In this document: positions 32,558 to 40,656 of the stretch, piece after piece
Numbering within the stretch: position 1 is the stretch's first letter
Layout of the letters: each line of letters opens with the position of its first letter
NCBI RefSeq assembly: GCF_009498295.1
Contig: NZ_CP040813.1
Coordinates: forward strand, 1,743,001 to 1,807,000
Direction: 5' to 3'
Length of the DNA stretch: 64,000 bases
DNA from: Oceanihabitans sp. IOP_32
GTDB taxonomy: Bacteria; Bacteroidota; Bacteroidia; Flavobacteriales; Flavobacteriaceae
Position numbers and translations under genes: made by a program
Notes under the pieces: generated by a model
Told to the model about the DNA's origin: nothing
Databases searched by the model: none
What the model saw: only the letters and a program-made list of their open reading frames with translations

Positions 32558-33700
32558 TTATCGAAGTAATTTAAAATTTCTTACTGCTACATCTAATGGG
32601 TTTTCTATTTCTAGTAAGTCCGATTTGCGTACATGCGTATAAATCATCGTTGTTTCTGGTCGGGAATGGCCTAATAAGCTTTGTATGTAACGAATATCTA
32701 CACCGTTTTCTAATAAATGCGTCGCATAGCTATGCCGTAAGGTATGTGGTGTTACTTTTTTTATAATACCAGCTGTTTTACAACTTCGCTTTAAAAATTG
32801 CCTCACAGATTGCGGACTGTATGGTTTCCCATTCGTGCCTTCAATAAAATAATACTTCGGTTGGTAGGTGTTTAAATAATTTTTGAGTAACGGCAAAAAA
32901 CTTTTTGCAAAACCAACATATCTATCTTTTCTACCCTTACTATTTTGAATATGAATTTGCCGTCTCTCAATATCAATATCAGAAACGGTTAAATGCATAG
33001 CTTCACTTATTCGTAATCCGCAAGAATACAGCATCACAATAATAGCTCTATGTTTTAAATTTTTTGTTGCTGCAATGAGATCAATAACTTCTTTCTGACT
33101 TAAAACAACGGGTAACTTTAATGATTTATAAGGTCTTACCAGTTCTAAACCTTCAATTTGTGTACAAGGCTCAAACAATATAAACGCTTTTAAGGCACTT
33201 ATAAATTGACGTTGCGAACTTATACTATAGCCACGTTTTATAAATACAGACTCAATAAACACTTCTACATCCCTGTTGTTTAATGTATCAACTGGCTTTT
33301 CAGAATAAAACTCTACAAAATCTGCCATAAAAAACACATATATATTTATGGTGCTTTTACTGTAGCGTTTGCCACGTAAATACTTGTAAAAATTATTGAG
33401 TAAAGTTTTTTGCGAATCATTTAATTGTCGTTCTACTTTAGTCGAAGTGTTCTTGACTTTGGCCATATTATTAGCAGACAAACCAGTTTCGTCCACAAAG
33501 GCATGGTTCTGATACTTTTGTTTAATAAGTTGAATATTTTCTTCTGAAAACGAAACATACCATGTCTTATGGGTATCACTCCATCGACATGACGGGAACG
33601 ATTTGGCAATCAGTTTTAAAGTTCTATTATAGTCATATTTAATACCAATTTGATACTGCTTTTGATATTGGAATTTAATAAGTTGAACTCGAGGAAGCAT
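32558..33700 (-). CDS. Tyrosine recombinase (integrase) with extra N-terminal domain
   Basis: 380 residues from ATG at 33698-33700; an ATG 14 codons earlier is possible. Residues about 1-70 (VQLIKFQYQKQYQIGIKYDY ... CRWSDTHKTWYVSFSEE) form an additional domain resembling the HARP-like N termini of many Bacteroidota integrases. Then a SAM-like core-binding domain and a catalytic domain: YSCGLRISEAMHL (Arg), SKGRKDRYVGF (Lys), TPHTLRHSYATHLL (His-x-x-Arg), LGHSRPETTMIYTHV (His, Tyr). The insertion that defines IntI integron integrases, between the lysine and HxxR regions, is absent. The gene is next to the cassette array, with its 3' end facing the cassettes, and is the obvious candidate for moving them. 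Confidence 0.9.
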   Translation of the reverse strand: MLPRVQLIKFQYQKQYQIGIKYDYNRTLKLIAKSFPSCRWSDTHKTWYVSFSEENIQLIKQKYQNHAFVDETGLSANNMAKVKNTSTKVERQLNDSQKTLLNNFYKYLRGKRYSKSTINIYVFFMADFVEFYSEKPVDTLNNRDVEVFIESVFIKRGYSISSQRQFISALKAFILFEPCTQIEGLELVRPYKSLKLPVVLSQKEVIDLIAATKNLKHRAIIVMLYSCGLRISEAMHLTVSDIDIERRQIHIQNSKGRKDRYVGFAKSFLPLLKNYLNTYQPKYYFIEGTNGKPYSPQSVRQFLKRSCKTAGIIKKVTPHTLRHSYATHLLENGVDIRYIQSLLGHSRPETTMIYTHVRKSDLLEIENPLDVAVRNFKLLR

Positions 33701-33885
33701 ATTTATAAAAAAACGAACAGAAATATAGAGATTAAAAACCACAAATCAAAATGCTAATGTTGTACCGTCTCCTCTTTAATCTGTCTTCCTTCGAGCCTGC
33801 CATCTTCACATGCTAACATACCTTAAACTCTAGTTGTTAGTGCAGCAGAGACTTCATTAATATTGTTGCCTTTATTTGATGTCTT

Positions 33886-33930
33886 TCATTTGCAAACGAC
33901 TACAAACGACTACAAGCATTTACAAACGAT
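33886..33930. repeat. Repeats upstream of the integrase; candidate island end or attachment region
   Basis: Two tandem copies of AACGACTACAA flanked by CATTTGCAAACG and CATTTACAAACG. The left part matches the sequence at 17158-17177 at 19 of 20 positions. These could be binding sites of the integrase or the outer junction of a 16.8-kb island. Confidence 0.5.
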
Positions 33931-33970
33931 ATTAAATAGGTAACAACCGATTAACGTTTGCATGCCGTCG

Positions 33971-33978
33971 CATATTTG
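33971..33978 (+). promoter_or_regulatory. Candidate -7 promoter element of ssb
   Basis: CATATTTG differs by one base from the TAnnTTTG consensus and lies about 60 bp before the ssb start. No clear -33 element at proper spacing. Confidence 0.35.
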
Positions 33979-34037
33979 CCCTGTCGAACCATAAGAACTC
34001 GATAGTATTAACTGTTTAACAATAAAATTTAGAAATT

Positions 34038-34370
34038 ATGAGCACACTTAGAAACAAAGTACAGTTGATTGGTAACTTAGGAAACGATCCAGAAATCATC
34101 AATCTTGAATCGGGAAAAACCTTAGCAAAATTTAATTTGGCTACCAACGAAAGTTATACCAATAATAAAGGGGAGAAAATTACTGATACCCAATGGCATA
34201 ACATCGTGGTTTGGGGAAAAACAGCCGAAATTGTTGAAAAATACGTCACCAAAGGCAAAGAAATTGCTATTGAAGGCAAATTAACGTCACGCAGCTACGA
34301 CGATAAAGAGGGAAATAAACGCTACATCACAGAAGTGGTTTGTAGTGAGCTATTATTACTAGGAAAATAA
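34038..34370 (+). CDS. ssb: Single-stranded DNA-binding protein, short form
   Basis: 110 residues, OB-fold only: MSTLRNKVQLIGNLGNDPEI, FNLATNESYTNNKGEKITDTQ, WHNIVVWGKTAEIVEKYV, GKEIAIEGKLTSRSYDD. It ends at LLLLGK and lacks the acidic C-terminal tail by which the main SSB recruits replication proteins. It is transcribed divergently from the integrase, about 340 bp apart. Short SSB paralogues occur in many Bacteroidota, so this may be a core gene; its closeness to a recombinase that may act on folded single strands is suggestive only. Confidence 0.9.
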   Translation: MSTLRNKVQLIGNLGNDPEIINLESGKTLAKFNLATNESYTNNKGEKITDTQWHNIVVWGKTAEIVEKYVTKGKEIAIEGKLTSRSYDDKEGNKRYITEVVCSELLLLGK

Positions 34371-34389
34371 CCTATTAATTTTCCCATAT

Positions 34390-34416
34390 AAAGCGCCTAC
34401 GTACATAAGGCGCTTT
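34390..34416 (+). terminator. Terminator-like hairpin after ssb
   Basis: Perfect 9-bp stem AAAGCGCCT / AGGCGCTTT with a nine-base loop, followed by a T-rich GTGTTT. Confidence 0.65.
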
Positions 34417-34434
34417 GTGTTTAATCTTAAAATT

Positions 34435-34460
34435 CCCCGATGGCCAAGCCTTCGGGGTTT
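34435..34460 (+). terminator. Second hairpin downstream of ssb
   Basis: CCCCGA / TCGGGG stem followed by TTT. The remaining AT-rich 270 bp up to the outer membrane protein stop at 34731 hold no gene that I can see. Confidence 0.5.
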
Positions 34461-34730
34461 CTGCTTTTATCTTCTCTTTATATAAATTAAACCAATTTAA
34501 CCATATAAAGTCGTAATAAATAGCTTCTTTTTTGCTTGCTTTTCATCAAAAATAATTACCGTAATGATGCTATGCTATTTATTTTTTATTTCAATTAATT
34601 AAAAAATAATTCAATTTATTTACAAGATGTTACAAAGTTAAATTGGTATAACGTGCAAACTTCATCATAAAGAAGATGTGCGTTTTGTGTTTTTATTTTG
34701 AAATTTTTGTCATGTACAAAGCTAGTTCTG

Positions 34731-35855
34731 TTATATTTCCCATTTTATACCAATACCAGCATATTGATGACGGTACCCTCTAAAAGAACGCGCTGCTACA
34801 CTGGTATAATTTGTTTGGCGAATGCGGCTATACACTGTTGTTGTTAAAAAAAAGTGATCGCTTAGCGCATGTTCGGCGTTTAATACAAAATCGGCATAGT
34901 TATATTGTATTTTTTCATTAATAAGACCAGTGTTATCTCTAGCTTCTATTTCGTTATAGTTTCTGGTTATGTATTTAAAAGCCGATCTTATTTTCGTGTT
35001 TTTATTAGTAAATCTTAGCGCTAATTCTGGTCCATATTGCTTAAAACCAGAGCGTTTATCTTGGTCTGTTCGCACGTAATACATAAAACTAGGCTTTAGT
35101 TCCAATTGCTTACCAATAGGATAGGTGTAAAAAGCGGTTGTTTTTACATAACCCCAATTACGCTCGCCCTCAGGTATCACATCTGATGCATTAAAGGTTT
35201 TGTACTTTCGTTTTTTTACAAATCCGGTTAGCCCATATTTATGTGTAAGGCTATTTACCCTAAAAGCTTGCTCGGTTTTAAACTGTACACCCATTTCCTT
35301 AAATTCTAAATCTCGAATTCCGAAGGCATCAAAATTTCTAAAATTATATAAGGCCATAATGGTAGTTTTATTGTTTTTTAGAAGGCCGAATCGCATTCCT
35401 GCTTTTGCCCCGTAATTGGTATATCCCAAAGGGTTAATTAAAACGTCTTGGGCGCCATCAAGACCTTCGCGATTCATCCGTTTAAAAGATATTTCGGCTA
35501 ATAATCTGGTATTTCGGTTAAATCTGTAATCGTATTTTCCATGGGTTAAAAAACTCCAATAGCTATCGTCTGTATTCTCATAAAAGACAATAGCCTCGGG
35601 TTGCGCAGAAAATCGAAATCTGTGTTTCCCCCATCTTTTCCTGTAGTCGTAATCTAATTTAAGATATTGATATAGGCTGCTTGCAATCAAATCGTCTGCT
35701 GTAAAGATTTCTCCATTTTGGTGCACTTCATTCGGACTTTTAAAATAATTGTATTCATAACCGGTTTGAGTTTCTGCCTCAAAACTGTGCTTAACTTGCG
35801 CTGTGATTACTACCGAAAATAAAAGTGCTAAGAGTGTGATTTTTGTTTTTTTCAT
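34731..35855 (-). CDS. Outer membrane beta-barrel protein of unknown function
   Basis: 374 residues with signal peptide (MKKTKITLLALLFSVVITAQ). Alternating amphipathic beta strands rich in Tyr, Phe and Arg (YLKLDYDYRKRWGKHRFRFS, FNRNTRLLAEISFKRMNREG, YAGIGIKWEI at the C terminus with aromatic spacing) indicate an outer membrane barrel of about 16 strands. No specific family recognised. Monocistronic. Confidence 0.7.
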   Translation of the reverse strand: MKKTKITLLALLFSVVITAQVKHSFEAETQTGYEYNYFKSPNEVHQNGEIFTADDLIASSLYQYLKLDYDYRKRWGKHRFRFSAQPEAIVFYENTDDSYWSFLTHGKYDYRFNRNTRLLAEISFKRMNREGLDGAQDVLINPLGYTNYGAKAGMRFGLLKNNKTTIMALYNFRNFDAFGIRDLEFKEMGVQFKTEQAFRVNSLTHKYGLTGFVKKRKYKTFNASDVIPEGERNWGYVKTTAFYTYPIGKQLELKPSFMYYVRTDQDKRSGFKQYGPELALRFTNKNTKIRSAFKYITRNYNEIEARDNTGLINEKIQYNYADFVLNAEHALSDHFFLTTTVYSRIRQTNYTSVAARSFRGYRHQYAGIGIKWEI

Positions 35856-36196
35856 TTTTTAAATTTTAAGGGATCTTGTGTTTTCAACAGATTTTCAAAC
35901 GTGTGACGAGAAATCTTATAATGATGCGACTCCAGTTTTTTTATACATTTTAACGGCAAAGCATGCCCTTAAAAGCAGTTATGCTTCTGTGAAAACAATG
36001 GACTTTCGAGTTTATAGGTCTATATGACTTCTAAGTACATGACAAATAATAATTTTGAGTGCTAACAGCTATGCATTCTCACGATAATAAAGAGATTTTA
36101 GAAACTGTTAGGTTCGCTAACATGTAAAACACAAAGTGTTAATAACAAAGTGTTAATGTGCGCTCACCAAGTATTTGTTATGTACTTAAATATGTT
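35856..36196. other. Intergenic region with a short tandem repeat
   Basis: 341 bp upstream of the outer membrane protein gene and downstream of the ATP-grasp gene. At 36131-36157 the 13-mer ACAAAGTGTTAAT occurs twice, offset by 14 bp. Such direct repeats can be regulator binding sites, but neither flanking gene starts nearby on this side except the outer membrane protein at 35855. No gene seen. Confidence 0.45.
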
Positions 36197-37099
36197 TTAA
36201 TTAAATAAAGCTGAGTGGTTTTGGGTTCCAAAATTATCTTCAATCGCTTTTTGCAATCCATATTGATTAACCAATTGAATGCCTAATCCTGAACGTACGT
36301 TAACTTCCATGATTTGAGGGCCTTTCTGGCGGTCTATCACAATATCAATCCCTAGAAAATTTAAAGGAAATGCTTTTGAAGTGGCTACCACCAAATCCAT
36401 AATCTCTTTCCAATAAGGAATGGTTTTGCCAAAAACTACAGTCGGGTTATCGGGGTGGTGGTGCGCATAACGCTTGCCATCAAACACTTGTGTTAATGTT
36501 CCTTTGCCCATATCAACACCAATGCCTACACCGTTTTGATGAAGATTGGCCTTGCCATCAGACTTTGAGGTTGGCATTCGAAGCATAGCCATAAGCGGCT
36601 TGTTTTTTAGGGTGATGATTCTAAAATCTGGCACCCCATCGCCATAAATTTCAGCGAAAAATGGGTGCGGGACAATACACTCTTCAATTAAGCAAGTATC
36701 TGTAGTACTCATAGAATACATGCCCGAAATAATGCTTGTAATATGTCTAAATATGTCGTCTTCAGATATCTTTTCGCCACTACTAACCCAATGGCCATCT
36801 TCATCTTTTTTAAGAATTTTTATACCGTCTCCGCCAAATCCGTTGGATGGTTTTATAGCAAGGGCTTGGTAATTTTTACATTTTTCCCACATGGTTTTCA
36901 TGTCTCTTATGCTTTCTATTACGGCATAGGTTTCTGCACAAGATATTGCATTATCGTGTAAAATCTCTTTGCTCCTTACCTTATCATCTGCTAAATGATA
37001 ATCTTCACGGTTGTTATGCGCATAGATTAGTTCTAAGTTTCGTTTGTTAAGGCCTATCACGCCTTTAGGGTTTCTTATTTTTAATAATCGTTGTAACAT
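36197..37099 (-). CDS. ATP-grasp protein, alpha-L-glutamate ligase-related
   Basis: 300 residues. ATP-grasp signatures: YQALAIKPSNGFGGDGIKIL (phosphate loop and lysine) near residue 80, TCLIEECIVPHPF near residue 155, and the metal-binding end FLGIDIVIDRQKGPQIMEVN near residue 258. It belongs to the RimK-related 'alpha-L-glutamate ligase-like' group that is regularly coded next to a transglutaminase-like/7TM membrane protein, as here (2-bp gap). The group is predicted to ligate amino acids to a peptide or protein, but the substrate is unknown. The usual third partner, an aspartyl zinc peptidase-like protein, is not present in this window. Confidence 0.85.
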   Translation of the reverse strand: MLQRLLKIRNPKGVIGLNKRNLELIYAHNNREDYHLADDKVRSKEILHDNAISCAETYAVIESIRDMKTMWEKCKNYQALAIKPSNGFGGDGIKILKKDEDGHWVSSGEKISEDDIFRHITSIISGMYSMSTTDTCLIEECIVPHPFFAEIYGDGVPDFRIITLKNKPLMAMLRMPTSKSDGKANLHQNGVGIGVDMGKGTLTQVFDGKRYAHHHPDNPTVVFGKTIPYWKEIMDLVVATSKAFPLNFLGIDIVIDRQKGPQIMEVNVRSGLGIQLVNQYGLQKAIEDNFGTQNHSALFN

Positions 37100-37101
37100 G
37101 A

Positions 37102-38679
37102 TTAAACAGTTTTTGTAGTTAATAAAGGTTTAAATCGAAATAATTCTGTAAGGCGCAAGCCAATGTATCTTCCCAATAGCATGGCTATTACAACAACTAT
37201 CAATAAAAACTCAGGGAAAAGTATAAGGCACGACGTTAACCATTCGCTAGACAGTAGAAAATAGCAAAAGCTTACTGCAATAAGGGTTTGAAATAAAGTG
37301 CTGGTTGCTTTTTGAAAACCATCTTCAACAATTAATGTTGAAAAGCGCTCTGCAGAAATGGTTAAGATAATTGTAGGGAATAAGGTTAGGGATGTTAACC
37401 ACATCGTGTCGGTTTTCATGCCTATGTAGGTGCCCAATACCATTATCAACACCATCAAACTCAGTGAAATAACCAACTTTGGTGTGTGTAATAAACCTAA
37501 TTTGTTAAATGGTCTTGCTATAATCCCTACAAATAATATTAGAAATATAAATAAAAGCATACCTATAATAAAACCGGTTTCCAATAAAGAGAATGCTATA
37601 AGTACAGGCAGAAAGACGCCAAAAGTTTTTAAGCCAATCACGTTTCTTAAAAAGGCAACTAACAACCCGCCAACAGGAAGCATGAGTAAAAGCAGTATGG
37701 CATCTTTAGAAATAATTTGGTTTTCCAATAGGCCCAAAAGCGAACGTGGTATAATTTCGCTCAAAGAACTTTCGTTGGCTTTTAAGAAGTGAATGTTGTT
37801 TCTTTCTTCGATTTCATAAGTATAATCGAACTCAATATTTGCTGTACGGGTAATTAAAAACTCATCACCTTCATACAGTTCTAAATAATTTGCCGGTAAA
37901 AACCCAAAATGATGGTTTAAGGCATCAAAAGGCACCCATGTCCCATCAATGTTTATTTCAGTCCAAACATGAGACGTTCGCTTATTGCTTTTCTCGAGGA
38001 TAATCCCTCCTTTTATACGTGCTGGATAGCCTAAGTTTCTTGCTAAAGCAGTTAATAAACGGCTTTTACCATTACAAGAGGCGCGATTTTGGTGTATTGT
38101 TGTTACCGCATCGGTAAGTGTAATAATGGGTGCTGCAGGGATTTCATACACATAATTAAAAATAGCCCTTATTTTTTGTTTATCTGTTTTTAAATTAGCT
38201 GTTAATCGGGTTGCGACACTATCGATTATGGAGTCGTTAACTTGAATATATTCACTGGGCTTTAATTGGTGGTTATATAAGGCTGAAGGACGCTTAAAAT
38301 TATCGGGAAGGTCTAATGTTTTTGATTTACCCTCGAAGATAAATTGGTAGCTAATGTTTTCATAATGGTCTGCTTTGTTGCTCGTCCAAACCCCAAGCAA
38401 ATTATTATCTCGATTTGTTTTTTGAAATTGCAAACCGTTGCTAGTCTCAATGGTTTCGGCACTAATTCTCTGGCGATTATTATTCTGGGGTAAAAAAGTC
38501 TTTACTTTTGTTTTTCCTTCATGGGTTTTAAAGAAATATAGGTAATTAACTTTATAAACTTTTTGAGCATAAAAATCATCGAAATGATCGTTTATGGTCT
38601 CGAACTTAAAAGCCATTGATAGTATTGCTATAACCAATAATATTGTAATTGTGATTCTAAAATAGTTGCGTGAATTCAT
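37102..38679 (-). CDS. Transglutaminase-like domain fused to seven transmembrane helices
   Basis: 525 residues from ATG at 38677-38679; an ATG 15 codons earlier would put an unlikely extension before the first membrane helix. TM1 (ITITILLVIAILSMAF), an extracytoplasmic transglutaminase-like domain to about residue 300, then about seven helices (KDAILLLLMLPVGGLLVAFL to LLIVVVIAMLLGRYI). The family is described as an inactive transglutaminase, yet here Cys202 (NRASCNGKS), His237 (RTSHVWTEI) and Asp252 (VPFDALN) form what looks like an intact triad. Upstream partner of the ATP-grasp gene. Confidence 0.85.
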   Translation of the reverse strand: MNSRNYFRITITILLVIAILSMAFKFETINDHFDDFYAQKVYKVNYLYFFKTHEGKTKVKTFLPQNNNRQRISAETIETSNGLQFQKTNRDNNLLGVWTSNKADHYENISYQFIFEGKSKTLDLPDNFKRPSALYNHQLKPSEYIQVNDSIIDSVATRLTANLKTDKQKIRAIFNYVYEIPAAPIITLTDAVTTIHQNRASCNGKSRLLTALARNLGYPARIKGGIILEKSNKRTSHVWTEINIDGTWVPFDALNHHFGFLPANYLELYEGDEFLITRTANIEFDYTYEIEERNNIHFLKANESSLSEIIPRSLLGLLENQIISKDAILLLLMLPVGGLLVAFLRNVIGLKTFGVFLPVLIAFSLLETGFIIGMLLFIFLILFVGIIARPFNKLGLLHTPKLVISLSLMVLIMVLGTYIGMKTDTMWLTSLTLFPTIILTISAERFSTLIVEDGFQKATSTLFQTLIAVSFCYFLLSSEWLTSCLILFPEFLLIVVVIAMLLGRYIGLRLTELFRFKPLLTTKTV

Positions 38680-39016
38680 ATTAAATACGTTTTGGTACTT
38701 TATGGATAGAACAAGCCAAATCATATTTCACCCACCCCCGTCGTTGAAAGAATTATTTAAAAGCCCTACAGTAAAACCTTTAAAACGAGGCGTAGATTGC
38801 TATTGAAGAATAACACAATTTTTTTAAATTTATTGATTTGAGCGTCTTATAAAACTTAAAAACCAAGAGTTGCATAATAACATTTAAACAAAAATACAAC
38901 AGCGTGGTTTAGAGGTAAACCACTTAATAATTATAGTTTTTGCGTTTGATTTAGACGTATCATTACTGAAGTAGTTGTAATGTATCGGTCTTATTAAAAA
39001 TACAATCATAAAAACA

Positions 39017-39055
39017 GCATCAGAAATGGAAGGACTAATTCTTGTTTTCTGATGC
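39017..39055 (-). terminator. Terminator of the 39-48 kb operon
   Basis: 10-bp stem GCATCAGAAA / TTTCTGATGC with a long loop; on the minus strand it is followed by TGTTTTTATG. It lies 26 bp after the stop of the 3-hydroxybutyrate dehydrogenase gene. The rest of 38725-39080 holds nothing recognisable. Confidence 0.75.
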
Positions 39056-39080
39056 CGAAGATTTATAAATAAAGAACCAG

Positions 39081-39851
39081 TTATTGCGCACTCCAGCCAC
39101 CATCTAAAACAAAAGAAGATCCTGTTATGGTAGTAGCGCTATCTTTTGCTAATAATACGGCCATATCTGCAATAGCGTCTAATGGCACAAATTGTTTTAC
39201 CGCTTGTTTTTTGAGCATTACTTTTTCTATCACCTCGTCTTCAGTCATATTATGTGCTTTGGCCTGGTCTTTTATTTGGCCTTCTACCAAAGGGGTTTTA
39301 ACATAACCTGGGCAAATCGCATTGCAGGTAATATTAAAAGCTGCGCCTTCCAGAGCTAGCACTTTCGTCATACCAATAACACCGTGTTTTGCGGTGACGT
39401 AAGCCGATTTAAATTCGGATGCTCTTAATCCATGCACAGATGACACATTGATAATCCTTCCAAAATTCTGCTTTTTCATCTGGTTCCAAGCCGCTTTTGA
39501 AGCGTAGAAAACGGCATTCATGTTTATGGCGATAATATTTTCGTATTTATTATTTGGAAATGCTTCAATGGGCGATACGTATTGTATTCCTGCATTATTT
39601 ATTAAAACGTGTAAGGCTCCAAAGCTTGTAATGGTCTGCTTAATTAAATCTTCAATCGCTTCAGATTTCAATAAATTAGCACTAGAAAAAGCGACTTTCA
39701 CATCATACTTTTCACCGACTTGTTTTGCTATGTGTGCTCCATCTTTTTCTAAACCATGAAACATTATATTATAGCCTGCTTTAGCAAAACGTTTTGCGAT
39801 TCCTAAGCCAATACCACTGGTGCTTCCTGTTATTAAAACGCTTTTATTCAT
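39081..39851 (-). CDS. 3-hydroxybutyrate dehydrogenase (SDR family)
   Basis: 256 residues. Classical SDR: TGSTSGIGLGIAKRFAKAG (NAD site), NNAGIQYVSPIEAF, catalytic Ser in INVSSVHGLRAS, Tyr/Lys in SAYVTAKHGVIG and PGYVKTPLVEGQI. The lid segment EVMLKKQAVKQFVP-like region (VIEKVMLKKQAVKQFVPLDA) is characteristic of D-3-hydroxybutyrate dehydrogenase. It converts 3-hydroxybutyrate to acetoacetate in the cytosol. Last gene of a seven-gene operon; its start overlaps the end of the alpha/beta hydrolase gene by 8 bp. Confidence 0.88.
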   Translation of the reverse strand: MNKSVLITGSTSGIGLGIAKRFAKAGYNIMFHGLEKDGAHIAKQVGEKYDVKVAFSSANLLKSEAIEDLIKQTITSFGALHVLINNAGIQYVSPIEAFPNNKYENIIAINMNAVFYASKAAWNQMKKQNFGRIINVSSVHGLRASEFKSAYVTAKHGVIGMTKVLALEGAAFNITCNAICPGYVKTPLVEGQIKDQAKAHNMTEDEVIEKVMLKKQAVKQFVPLDAIADMAVLLAKDSATTITGSSFVLDGGWSAQ

Positions 39852-40629
39852 GTTTTAAAAATTTATTAAGTTCAAAATTAAAAGCATCTGGTTGGTCTAT
39901 AACCACGCCATGTCTTGAGTTTTTTATAACAACCAATGTAGCTTGTTGTAGTCTGTTTACATAGTCTTCTTTAAAAGCCACTGGTGTATAATCCATATCT
40001 GAAGCCACAACCAAGGTTCTTGCTGTGATATCATGTATTTTTTCGCCCAAGCCCCAATGCATTAAAGTGAAAAAAGATTGGTAATAGGCCTTATAATCGT
40101 TGTTTTTACAGCGTGCTTCAAATTCGTTTCTTAAATCCTTTTGATGGTCTTCTGGAAACATATTAAAAGCGATCTCTTTGGCCAAGGGGGCTAGACCTTT
40201 AGTTTCTAAAAATTCAATTCTATTGTTTAAAAGGTCTTCACCTATTTTGCCCATATTATTAAAATCTGGACCACTATTTACAATTACCAAATTATCTACA
40301 TATTCAGGATAACTTACAGCCATTTGGAAAGCTACGGCACCGCCCATTGAAAAACCAATAACCGTGGCTTTTTTAATATCTAGATGATCTAAAAACTGTT
40401 TTACATCTTCTGTCATTAGTTCTACACCATAAGCGTCTTTTGGCTTTGTAGAATCGCCATGACCTCTTAAATCTAATGTAATTACGCGATGTGTTTTAGA
40501 AAAGAACGGGACTTGAGCGTCCCAATCTTTTTTGGTGGACCCTAAACCATGAAGGAATACAAGTACGTTTCCTTTGCCGTGGTCTTCATAGTCAAGTGTT
40601 ATGCCCTTATTTACTTGTATTTTTAACAT
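39844..40629 (-). CDS. Cytosolic alpha/beta hydrolase
   Basis: 261 residues from ATG at 40627-40629 (an ATG seven codons upstream is possible). LVFLHGLGSTKKDWDAQVPF gives the oxyanion hole, ATVIGFSMGGAVAFQMA the nucleophile Ser, the Asp lies in TLVVASDMDYTPV and the His in KNSRHGVVIDQP. No signal peptide. In this operon it could cleave an ester or oligomer after uptake. Overlaps 3-hydroxybutyrate dehydrogenase by 8 bp. Confidence 0.85.
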   Translation of the reverse strand: MLKIQVNKGITLDYEDHGKGNVLVFLHGLGSTKKDWDAQVPFFSKTHRVITLDLRGHGDSTKPKDAYGVELMTEDVKQFLDHLDIKKATVIGFSMGGAVAFQMAVSYPEYVDNLVIVNSGPDFNNMGKIGEDLLNNRIEFLETKGLAPLAKEIAFNMFPEDHQKDLRNEFEARCKNNDYKAYYQSFFTLMHWGLGEKIHDITARTLVVASDMDYTPVAFKEDYVNRLQQATLVVIKNSRHGVVIDQPDAFNFELNKFLKHE

Positions 40630-40656
40630 ACCAAAGATGCTTTCTAACAATATTGT

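Noticed and set aside
32532..32562. Hairpin GATAA-ACAAC / GTTGT-TTATC as integrase terminator
   Set aside because: No T-run follows on either strand; better explained as part of the candidate site h.
32558..33700. Annotation as classical IntI integron integrase
   Set aside because: The IntI-specific insertion before the HxxR region is missing, so it belongs to another tyrosine-recombinase branch.
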